Source: Yponomeuta sedellus (taxonomy: Eukaryota; Arthropoda; Insecta; Lepidoptera; Yponomeutidae). From it: a DNA stretch of 64,000 nucleotides. Location: NCBI GenBank assembly GCA_934045075.1, contig OW203730.1, positions 7,824,785 through 7,888,784 of the forward strand, read 5' to 3'. Positions 1 through 9,395 of this stretch are shown piece after piece (positions within the stretch are counted from its first letter, which is position 1; every line of letters begins with the position of its first letter). The position numbers and the translations under genes are program-made. The notes beneath the pieces were generated by a model. That model was not told where the DNA came from. It made no database searches and saw nothing but the letters and a program-made list of their open reading frames with translations.

Positions 1-144
1 ATCGATGGTTGGGATGTCTGAATCATGCGGTGTGGGCGTTTGTAAATAATGTTTATCTACTAGACGCTAGCTGATTAACCTTAAGGCGCTACGAGGTGCT
101 AAGTAACGATACAAATGCCATAAAAATCATAACTGGTTTTGTAG

Positions 145-404
145 TTATATTCTTTTTAATGCACTAACGTGTGCTAAGAACAATTTTCAAAAACCTATTT
201 AGAAGCTGCTTGTACGTAATACAGAGAGTATTGTAAAGAGGTTTGAAATTTCATTGATGCCGGTGAGTCGCTCATTAGCTCAGTTGGGAGAGCGCTGGCA
301 CGGATAGCCAGAGGTCACGGGTTTAAATCCTGGCATGGGTGGAATTTTTAGCCTCTAAATAGGTTTTTAAAATTGTTTTGTGGTACGGTTCATTAAAAAA
401 AATA
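145..404 (+). mobile_element. tRNA-bearing fold-back repeat, copy 1
   Basis: Copy of a family that recurs through the window. A left arm (TTTTTAATGCACTAACGTG, then ACCTATTTAGAAGC) is followed by a leader with TACGTAATACAGAGA, then a tRNA-like segment at 270-340, then the body TTTTTAGCCTCTAAATAGG, which is the reverse complement of the left arm. The tRNA-like segment has a B box (GGGTTTAAATCC here; GGGTTCGAATCCC in other copies), an A box (TAGCTCAGTTGG), a D stem GCTC/GAGC and an anticodon stem CTGGC/GCCAG around ACGGATA. I read it as a tRNA-derived SINE or SINE/MITE composite, not a working tRNA gene. Confidence 0.8.
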
Positions 405-2597
405 TCAAAAATCTTCACAACTGTGACAATTATTTTCAGAATAGTTTGCTAAACAACGTTTATCTGTCGCTTGCTAATACACATTAAAGGGCTACAAGTT
501 GCTAACTAGCCACACCAATGGCATAAAAATCATAACTTGTTTAATAATACCTTTCTTTCAAAAAGTTAACATCAATAATCTTATCAATAATCAACAACTA
601 TAACAACTATTTTTAGAAACAACAGTCTAGAAGCATCAGCAACGTAGCATTGTAATAGATCTCCGCTCGAAGCGGGCGTTTTTGGCAAAACTGCTTTAAA
701 GTGTCTTGGACCTTAGTTCTTGTTAGTAGGTTCTTAAAAGTGTTATTATATTTATTACTATTTATGATGTTCACTTTTTTAAAAAACGGATTGTAAAGGA
801 AGATAATAATATTATTATGTTTTTAGTATGTTATTTTGTTGTTTTTCCATTGGTAGTTAGTAGATGGTACCGCGTAGCGCCTTAATTACCTATTAGAAAC
901 ATAAGTTGGAACGTTGTATAACTTTTATATTTAATAATAAACTCTGGAACGACTTTAGGTGTGGTTTTATTTGTAGATTAGTATGTACTTAGTAATATTA
1001 AAACAGAAAAACTGGATAAAAAAACGGATAAGCAGGTAAAAAGTCAGATCTGGTCAAAGGGTAAAGTAGTAGTGATGAAAAATGAGGGAAATCGAAGAAT
1101 GTGTGACGTAATTTAAATATTTGAAAATGATAGAAAAAGAAATAAAAATGGTGTGAAGAGGTTTGCACCGTTACAAAGTCAGTGGTATTAGCGATTTAGA
1201 AGTTGTCCTTCTAAGATCCTCTAAAATAAGGATATTTAATCGCTTTCAATTTGGTAGTTTGGCAAAATACAAAAAAACGCAACAGAGATTCCACAGATTT
1301 ACAGAGATTGTAACTATTTTTCCGGTATACAATAAAGAATATTCTTATCTTATCTTATTCCAGACAAAAAGTAAAAACGAAACTCTGGTTTGCAGGCATA
1401 CTTACATACGAAAATAACTTGTGTGCCCCATAAAATAAGGAGTATAATTGCCAAAATGAAAAGGATCGAGAGGGCCAAGCTAACGAGCTTGCAGAAAAGG
1501 TTGCACACACAACCGCTGAAACAACAGAAAGGGTTTTATTAATTATTTATTTCCAATGCCTCTGATATTATTACCTGACGATTACACATTTGTTGATTTG
1601 AATGAAATTATTGTTCTACTACTGTACGACATATTCAAATACGAATGTTTAAAAATAACAAGCTTAAAAGCCTATATAGATGTGACCTATTCAATAATAA
1701 TTATGAAGACAAAAAAGACCAAAACATAAACTGAAAAAATAACTAAAGAATCTAAAATAATAATTGTCCAAAAACTTAATTAACTACGAGTAATAAGCAG
1801 GTGGGATCTAAATTCAACAATGTTACTTGCCTAGGTTGATTCAGCCTGCTAAGTAGTTAATGCTCAGCAATCAGGTTGTTTGTAATTTTTATTTCAGTTT
1901 TTATTTGTTAAAGTAATAAGTAATGTTCACAGAACATAATTACGTATTAAATCAACTTTTTCTTTTGTACGGTTAACGAAAAATCAAGAATAAATACTGC
2001 TCAATCCGTAGGTATACATAAACTGTATAACAGATTTGGCATAAAATGGGAACTCAGATAGTTACAACTCAGTGCATCTTAGGCGAATATAGTTACTAAT
2101 GTAGACACAAATAGTTTTATTATTTGTGTAATATTTGAGTTTCTAAATAGTTCGTTAACAATTAACTGAGGATTCAAGAAAATGGCTTCAAAGCCAACAT
2201 AGTATCAGGCCCCCAGTTCTACTAAATACATTACAGTAAGTAGTACAGCTGGTCAACTCTTATAATTATTGTTGCAAATTACGTAGGACAGCGTTTGTAA
2301 ACCTTTTTGTCCATGGACACCTTACATGCACAAAACCCCCATTTTAAAAAAAGCAGCAATAAATTTCTGACTATTTATTATAGTTCTACAAATTCAAAAA
2401 AAGATACACTTTTTCAAATAAAGTGGGTTAGTATTGGTGTTTCTTTTTTTGCTCGATTTTATTTATTAAGTAAGTACAACAGGTGATAATCAGAGAACTA
2501 CATAAAATTAAATCTTTATGGTTCTGAACTCAACTGCCCCCCAAAACATATTGAGGTTGATGTTACTACTGACTAGTAGCGTCAAATGGGACTCCAA
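405..2597. other. Intergenic, no recognised gene
   Basis: AT-rich sequence in which I recognise no coding region. A short hairpin, CCGCTCGAAGCGGG, lies near 663. At 1325-1360 there is the motif CAATAAAGAATATTC followed by CTTATCTTAT repeats, which recurs near 17785 and looks like the end of a microsatellite-associated repeat. The 84-codon ORF at 1163-1417 runs through this repeat and shows no domain. Confidence 0.5.
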
Positions 2598-3029
2598 GGC
2601 CAGTATTACAGAAGCGTACTCAAGCGCCGATCTCTACTTAAGACTAGTTTTGAGTATGGATTTAATTTTAGAACGTTACTTGAGTCGAGATTCATCAAGC
2701 GCGACTCAACTGAGTAATAGCTAATTCGAGAACGATACTTGGGTAGCAATCTCTACTTAAGTAAAGATCAAATCTGTATTTACTCAAGTGTGGTCGGAAC
2801 CATGCTTGAGAGTCGATCGGCCAGTTATTATAATTGTCAATTTGGAATGTTTATTGCAAAATTCGTATATTCGAAAAACTTGATTACTATGACGAAATAG
2901 TTAATGATAGCAGCAGCCGCTTAGGCATTTAAGGGACGCTCAAGACCCCTACTGCATGGATTCTAATAAGTGTTAATGTGCAAAAACAATTACATTAATA
3001 TTGGGGTGATTTCATTGAAAACATTTCAC

Positions 3030-3188
3030 GCAACACTACCTACTATGATAACCAGGCAAGGACATCACAAACATGAAAGTACACCGAGACTGTGGCCACT
3101 TGTACAAATATAGGCCCACAGTGGGAATCGAACCCACAAGCTCGGTCTTGGTAACCAAGCGCCTTAGCGGCTAGGCCAACATGACAGT
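3030..3188 (-). mobile_element. tRNA-derived SINE, family B
   Basis: On the minus strand a tRNA-like head (GGCCTAGCCGCTAAGGCGC, then B box GGGTTCGATTCCC) is followed by a body reading ACAAGTGGCC and CATGTTTGTGATG, then CCTGGTTATCATAGT. The same head and body occur at 20890-21116, with tails near 35745, 40610 and 41398. It sits inside the 2598-4645 element, so it is younger than that insertion or was carried with it. Confidence 0.75.
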
Positions 3189-3278
3189 CACAAAAGGAAT
3201 AAATAAAATAATCAGTAAAACAATCTCAGCTTTTTTATTGCTCATAAATTGGAAATAATTGAAACATATCCTATAAAT

Positions 3279-4060
3279 CCACTGTGTTGAAGATGACTTT
3301 TTATCTTCCTCGAGGAGGATCCTCTCCACTGCGGTGAAGTTGAAGTTTTATGTACAACGAGCAAAGTTCCTCTCCACTGCGGTGAAGTTGAAGTTTTATT
3401 TTCAACGAGCAGGTTTCTCTTCACTGTGGTGAAGTTGAAGTTTTATGTTCAACGAGCAGGTTCCTCTTCACTGTGGTTCACTGTGGTGAAGTTGAAGTTT
3501 AATGTTCAACGAGCAGGTTCCTCTCCACTGCAGTAAAGTTGAAGTTTTATGTTCAACAAGCAGGTTCCTCTCCACTGCGGTGAAGTTGAAGTTTTATGTT
3601 CAACAAGCAGGTTCCTCTTCACTGTGGTGAAGTTGAAGTGTTATGTTCAACGAGCAGGTTCCTCTCCACTGCGGTGAAGTAGAAGTTTTATGTTCAATGA
3701 GCAGGTTCCTGTCCGCTGCGGTGAAGTTGAAGTTTTATGTTCAATGAGCAGGTTCCTCTCCGCTGCGGTAAAGTTGAAGTTTTATGTTCAATGAGCAGGT
3801 TCCTCTCCACTGCGGTGAAGTTGAAGTTTTATGTTCCATGAGCAGGTTCCTCTCTACTGAGATGAAGTTGAAGTTTTATGTTCAACGAGCAGGTTCCTCT
3901 CCACTGCGGTGAAGTTGAAGTTTTATGTTCCATGAGCAGGTTCCTCTCCACTGCGATGAAGTTGACTTTTTATCTTCTACGAGGAGAACCCTCTCCACTG
4001 CAGTGAAGTTGACTTGTTATGTTCCACAAGGAGGATCCTCTCCACTACGGTGAAGTTCCA
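3279..4060. repeat. Minisatellite, ~47-bp unit, about 17 copies
   Basis: Tandem units of the form AGGTTCCTCTCCACTGCGG, TGAAGTTGAAGTTTTATG, TTCAACGAGC repeat head to tail. Inner units differ by a few bases. The outermost units on both sides are a distinct variant (GACTTTTTATCTTC, then GAGGAGGATCC), so the array has a symmetrical edge structure. The unit length is not a multiple of three and reading frames through it shift, so a coding role is unlikely. Confidence 0.9.
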
Positions 4061-4659
4061 TTTTCTCACACCTCGTTTCAAAACGGCGATTAATGTTCAA
4101 ATTATACTAAACCGAATATGTACAGATATTAGTAAATTTAGTAAACAAACGTAATTAAACAGACAGACGTCAAGAGAATTGTGGAATTATTTTAAAGCAG
4201 ACATTTGTTACGTTCCGTTCTGTACTCAAAGCGAATAAATGAATTAAGAAGCGTGAACGTTTTGCTTCCTTTAAATATACGGTTCACTACAAACTAATAA
4301 CGAAATAAAGAAACTTGGATCATTTTTATTTCCGAATAAATAAAAACTATTTTAGTTTCCTCTGTATATTTCACATAATTTACTAAGTTTCATCGTCACG
4401 TTTTTGTAACATGCGTAAAACGGAATAAAAATCTACACTAGTATTTTTCTTGTCATGGAAAACAAACTTTGATCATAGACAATCTGATTGCAGTTCTGAA
4501 TCTCTACTTAAGCAGTGATTAGCTGATCTCTACTCAAGAACTGTTTGAAAATAAAGGGAGTGCTTGAGCATCGATTTAGCGCTCAAGTAATGATTGAGTG
4601 ATCTGAGATCAATCTGTGCTTGAGCATCGTTCTGTAATACCGGCCCAATTGTATCGCGT

Positions 4660-4772
4660 AGCGATTCTAAACGAGACTTTTGGTGGCATTTATTTATGAT
4701 TGTTAAATGGTCCATAGGTAAGGCGCGGACCCCCATACATATGCTCGCGGACCACCAGGTTAAGAAACACTG
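4660..4772. mobile_element. hAT-like transposon terminus (fragment)
   Basis: The reverse complement of the right edge reads CAGTGTTTCTTAACCTGGTG followed by GTCCGCG, which resembles the terminal inverted repeat of hAT superfamily elements (CAGNGNTTCTCAACC type). I could not find the opposite end nearby or show an 8-bp duplication, so this is a fragment with a tentative assignment. Confidence 0.4.
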
Positions 4773-4923
4773 ACGTAGAATATAGTTTTAAAAGTGAAAG
4801 CGAGACACTATCTATCTATTCGGACCATAATAATCGACCGCAAACTTCTGCACCATGCATGATCACCATGACGGAGGCCGTGGGTTCCTTGGGTACCATC
4901 GCGCTCGAATAATCTACAAATTA

Positions 4924-5267
4924 GTTAGTTAGACCTGTGATTTCCGCACTTTTTTATTTATTTATAATATTTTTAAAATTATACACATTTCATCCGTTCA
5001 CAACTCCGTTAAACCATTGCTGGTCTGTCTCGAAGGTAGCGTCTTAGCCTCATAGTTGGGCCATTATACGTAGCAAGCGCTGAGGTATCTAAACACTTCA
5101 GACACTACGGTTTCCTCACGATGTTTTTCTTCACAGTTAGCGAATAGTATTGCTACTACAACTTCACAAACTTAGAAAACAAAGTTATTGGTACATGCTG
5201 GGATTTGAACTCACGATCTCCCGATTTAAAAGCCGGTGTTCTAACGCTCCGCTACCACCGCTCAAAC
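4924..5267 (-). mobile_element. tRNA-derived SINE, family A, with 10-bp target duplication
   Basis: The minus-strand head GAGCGGTGGTAGCGGAGCG and B-box region GAGTTCAAATCCC are followed by a body containing the lepidopteran motif GAAAAACATCGTGAGGAAAC, then AATGGCCCAACTATGAGGC and a GTTAG-rich end. CTACAAATTA flanks it directly on both sides (4914-4923 and 5268-5277). Compared with the copy at 54037-54297 it carries roughly 95 extra bases near the tail end (about 4949-5042). Confidence 0.88.
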
Positions 5268-5277
5268 CTACAAATTA

Positions 5278-5900
5278 AGGGAAAGAAATAAGTAATTCTT
5301 AAGTCTCACCAAGAAACTTACCACATGTTTCTTGAAAAAAATCCGAAATGGAAAATAAAAATAACTATTTCTTCCGGCTATCTGCCCGAGATGGATGTAA
5401 ATACTGAAAGGCTTCCAGCACACCCACGAGTACGTATGTATAATGCTCTACCGATAAGATACACCGCTGTTATCGTCTATGTGTAACGTTCTCTCCCTGG
5501 ATTATGAAACATCTGATGACACATATCTGAAAATAATATATTCAGAACTACAGATCACCAGTGCATTAAATTTTGACAATTTGACTAGTGCCCATAGTAA
5601 TATGATCAATAGCAATATCTCTTATCTGATTGTGGTTCTAGGCAAAGTGTTTTAGAGACATGAATATTCGGTAAGTACTGGCACTTGTTCACATCACTGT
5701 ATGAACTTATGGGGAAAGACGTCAGCTCTCGTTGACTGTACGAAGTAACTAAATCTTGGGCTCAAGAATGTTTTAAGTTGGGCGTGGACGGCATGATTCG
5801 CACAACTGATTATTTGTTAAGCGCGTATGATTTATGTTATGACACAATGATATTAAATTGATAATCTGTCATATTATTTACGTACGTTTTGAAAGATAGA
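5278..5900. other. Intergenic, nothing recognised
   Basis: No coding pattern, repeat family or RNA signature that I can recognise. Confidence 0.4.
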
Positions 5901-5974
5901 TTTTAAAAACCCTTTTAGAGGATTTTTTTTTAATTGTCCTTAGCACGGGTTAGTGCAACAAAAAGAATATAATC
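5901..5974 (+). repeat. tRNA fold-back family, terminal body fragment
   Basis: Contains AACCCTTTTAGAGG and then AATTGTCCTTAGCACGGGTT up to AAAAAGAATATAATC, matching the right end of the tRNA-bearing repeat without the tRNA-like part. Confidence 0.7.
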
Positions 5975-6267
5975 AGATAGATAGATACTTTAATGTACGT
6001 ATCAGTACCGTAAGTAGCAATACCGTTAACTAACGGTAAACGAAAATATTGTGAAAATTTAGTTACGTTATTAAAAAACACGTTTTTAATTTGCTTTTTG
6101 ATAAAGCAGAGTTTTAGCGAATTATTACGAGAAGATAGTTTTTTAGTAAAAAATCTATTTTGTAAAGAAACCAAGAAGCATTTTCCACTTATATTTGTGA
6201 CGACAGCGTAAAACTACCAATTGCGACATTTTAATTTTCTTCAGTAGGTACTACAAAGTATGCCTTA

Positions 6268-6271
6268 AGCT
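6268..6271. repeat. Target-site duplication, left (AGCT)
   Basis: AGCT directly precedes the TGTAAC start of the left LTR and is repeated at 16105-16108 directly after the TTACA end of the right LTR. Confidence 0.8.
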
Positions 6272-9200
6272 TGTAACGGCTGAAATGGTCAACCCTTTCA
6301 CCCTTACAGTTTTCAGCAACATATTTCTAAATTGATACAAGTAACGCCACCTGTTATGATCTTAAAGAACTATTCGACCTCAGGAGGGGATGATTTTAGT
6401 CCTAGGAAGTGACGCGCCGCCTATATTGGGTGTGGTTAAAAATTCAGAGCGTAGGTATAGGATCATGAGTCTTATACCCATAAACTCTAGGATCGCAAGT
6501 TTCGTGTCAGCCGTGTCACACGTATGCACACAGATGCAATAAAACCCATAAATGTCAACTAAAAATTCGAAGAAAGTATAAGTGAGCCGAACGAACGCTG
6601 TTCTTTGCCATAGCAACGCCAATCGTAAGTCACAGTAATAGGGGCGAGATTAGTGGAGCTCAAACCTCTTATCACAACATTACCATACAGCCCTGCTTAC
6701 ATCTATTCCAAATTTAGGGTCTCACAGTTCTCGAAAATAATAAATAACATTTATTATGGGCTCTGTAAGAGTCTCCTTCAAGAAACTCAACGAAATTTGA
6801 GCTGTATCGCCACATGTTGACGGATCATTCGAGTGGAATAGGTTTTATCCTCTTTCACCCATGCATTTTGTGAATAAATTTATATGGAAATTACCCCGTT
6901 TTGCATACTTCCTACAATAACTATTGTTACTGTGTATCAGATAGATTATGTGAAGACTTAGTTTAATCAACAAACCACAATAATGTTGTAATTAAGACTA
7001 CATTATTTTAATAACGATTAGACGTACAATGATGTAACTGACAATATCCATTGTCAGGATTATTTTTCATGACTACAAATCCAGAGTTAACAGTTTTTCC
7101 ATACATCGCCCTACAATCCGCAGTACTGCAGAGACCAATACGGAACACTCCGGCAAAAGTCAAAAAAAATTTTAGTCGTGTAAGTGGGTTTTCAAGATTT
7201 TGGCGTTTTTGTGCCAGTTTTGGGTTCGTCCACTTCAGGCCATAAATTTAGATATTTTTTGTAGGTCATAAAATAGTTGATGAATGTATTCTTGGGGGCG
7301 GAGCCTAGCGTTGAACCGAGGAGAGCTGGGAAATCCGGGAGATGGCATCGGGAGTTCGGTCGTAGCTTTCAGAGAGAGAGGGAGTTCACCTGAACATTCG
7401 TCCGCGCGCGCAAACCTCTGAGACCTAGAATTAGAAGTCTAGACTTCTCGCATCTACTGTGCTCTTTAGGCTAAATCCTTAGTGAAGACTACACGAGTGT
7501 AATAATAAGCTAGCCCGCAGAAAATCCGCAAAATAGAGAAGGGAAAAGTGCAACGGTCGGTTTTCCGCAAAAACAAGAGTTTTCCGTCAAGGGGCGTCCT
7601 TTAGATCAATCAAACAAACGATTTTCCGAATTTCTACGTCGCGTGTTATTGTTATCTAAGTATTTTGTTTATTTTGTGTACGTGTATATTTTAAACCCAA
7701 TAATTTCAATTTTATTCTAGCATTCTAAGTATAGATTTCCTACTAACTAGCGAGACCAGAAGGAGCGCCTGAGTTTCCCACTATGGGTTCTGCGTTTAAA
7801 ATTGACTTCGATTACCTAGGACTTCGACGGACTTCCAATATCAGGAGTACTTTACTAACATACATCATCTGGACGAGTCTTCAGTTTGAACGAGAGATGG
7901 CGAAAAGGTTCATATATTACTCCTTTTTATCTAGATCAACAAGTTTGAAGCAGAGCATCGGGCAACACACCATCCTAACTCTATTTCCAGCTTCTGTACT
8001 TCTATTAGGGATCGTTTCAATTCTTTGGCGTGAAAAAGCGATGTAAGTTTCGGGGTTCGATTAGGGCCACGGTTTTCGCGAGAGTACTGTTGTCCAGAAG
8101 AGTAAGAGTCGGCGGCGTGCCCTGTCCCAGCGCGTGTGCACGTTGGAGAGCTTGTTATCTCATACTCGGAAGTTTTGCAGTGCCCTTGCGAGAGTTGTGC
8201 CAGGAAGGTATATTGTAGATGTACTCCTTGGTGGACGAATAAGAGTCAGCGGTGTGCCTTGTCCCAGCGCCTGTGCACATTGGAGAGCTTGTTATCTCAT
8301 ATTCTGAAGCTTGGGAAATATGTCTTCAATAGTAGAATCGTTTAGTCTCTCAGGGTAATGACCGGCAGAAGAGTAAGAGTCGGCGGCGTGCCCTGTCCCA
8401 GCGCGTGTGCACGTTGGAGAGTTTGTTATCTCATACTCGGAAGCTGGGAAATGTCTTGAGGGAAGTTTTAACAGGGGTAGATTAGAGGGAATATAGGTAA
8501 ATGTATTTTAATTTAAAATAGGTTAAGAGAAGAGAAAGAAGAAAGAATGTAAGTGTGATGGTTCGTTAGATGCGAGAGAGGTTTCGTGTATGTTGCAAAG
8601 ATGAATGTATGACTGAGGTAGGAGGAATCGTTGTGCCCGATGGATTCTGTTGGACCGGACTTCATATAAGTTCATGGGAGATGGGTATGTGTTGGAAGGG
8701 AGCCCATCATCATTTTGTAGGCTCTTCTTCTAGGTTTTCTCCTGAAGATCTAGAATCCCTCCATTTATATCATTCACAGGAAGGAGAGTTGCTGACTGCG
8801 AGCTTCATAAAATGTCCCTTGCCAGTATCTTATAAATAATATCCTAATCATATTATGTATAATTTTATTCTACGTATTATTATTTTGTGATCCGCGGGTG
8901 AAACTGACTAGGCACGTGTGTCAAAAGTCTTACTAGAAAAACAACGGGCATGCATCGGCATGCATAATAAAGTGTACAGAAGGATAGCAGTGTTCACTCT
9001 CTCGCTAGTCGCGGGCTTTGAGGCTGATCGAGTCTCGATGCTGTTTTTTCCTGGGGCGTTTACGATTACTGACCGAAGCTAAGTTGCATGTTTTTCCTAT
9101 TTTAAACTGATTATGTGTACGGTTAATTAATTTGCAGATTTTATTTAAACCTTGTCTTTATTTCATTTTTTCTGGTTTTCAATTCACAACACAACGTATG

Positions 9201-9367
9201 GGTCTTTTATTATTTTTCTAGACGATCATGACTTTTTTACTTGGCCAATTAGTATCAAGATAATTTACAACCCTTCAGGTTATATTTTATATGTTTATAT
9301 ATTTTATTTCGTGACGAGGTGGCGTCTCGCATTTAATTTTATAAAGAGGCCACCCCCGTTCATTACA
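6272..9367 (+). repeat. 5' LTR, 3096 bp
   Basis: Starts TGTAACGGCTGAAATGG and ends CCCCCGTTCATTACA. It holds a GC-richer stretch near 7290-7400, a threefold internal repeat at 8093-8452, and a polyadenylation signal AATAAA at 8966-8971. ORFs of 87 codons (7783-8046) and 89 codons (8570-8839) are also present in the 3' LTR, but that follows from LTR identity and is not evidence of coding. U3/R/U5 borders cannot be placed without transcript ends. Confidence 0.88.
8093..8452 (+). repeat. Threefold internal repeat in the 5' LTR
   Basis: Three spaced copies of an ~80-bp segment (near 8093-8172, 8234-8318, 8361-8452). Each contains AATAAGAGTCAGCGG or AGTAAGAGTCGGCGG, then TGTCCCAGCGC and TGGAGAG followed by TTGTTATCTCATA. 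The middle copy is the most diverged. Within an LTR, arrays like this can carry promoter or enhancer sites; that role is an inference. Confidence 0.85.
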
Positions 9368-9369
9368 GA

Positions 9370-9395
9370 TGGTGCTCGTGACCAAAGGATTTGCG
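9370..9395 (+). promoter_or_regulatory. Candidate primer-binding site of the LTR element
   Basis: Two bases after the 5' LTR the sequence reads TGGTGCTCGTGACCAAAGG. It begins with the TGG expected opposite a tRNA CCA end, and apart from small insertions it resembles the complement of a metazoan tRNA-His 3' end. The match is imperfect, so the primer tRNA is tentative. Confidence 0.45.

Larger units (their letters stand above)
2598..4645. mobile_element. 2.05-kb inverted-repeat DNA element with CAA duplication
   Basis: The ends are inverted repeats: GGCCAGTATTACAGAA at the left and TTCTGTAATACCGGCC at the right, followed inward by matching CTCAAG-type motifs. CAA stands directly outside both ends (2595-2597 and 4646-4648), consistent with a 3-bp target duplication. 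Subterminal ACTTGAG/CTCAAG motifs repeat many times on both flanks. No transposase is visible; the interior holds a SINE and a minisatellite. A 3-bp duplication with a GGCC-type end suggests PIF/Harbinger ancestry, but without a transposase that is only an inference. Confidence 0.65.

Noticed and set aside
3279..4060. CRISPR-like array
   Set aside because: Units are contiguous and homogeneous without unique spacers, and the genome is eukaryotic; it is a minisatellite.
7783..8046. 87-codon ORF identical in both LTRs as a conserved gene
   Set aside because: Identity follows from LTR homogeneity; no domain, no independent evidence of coding.
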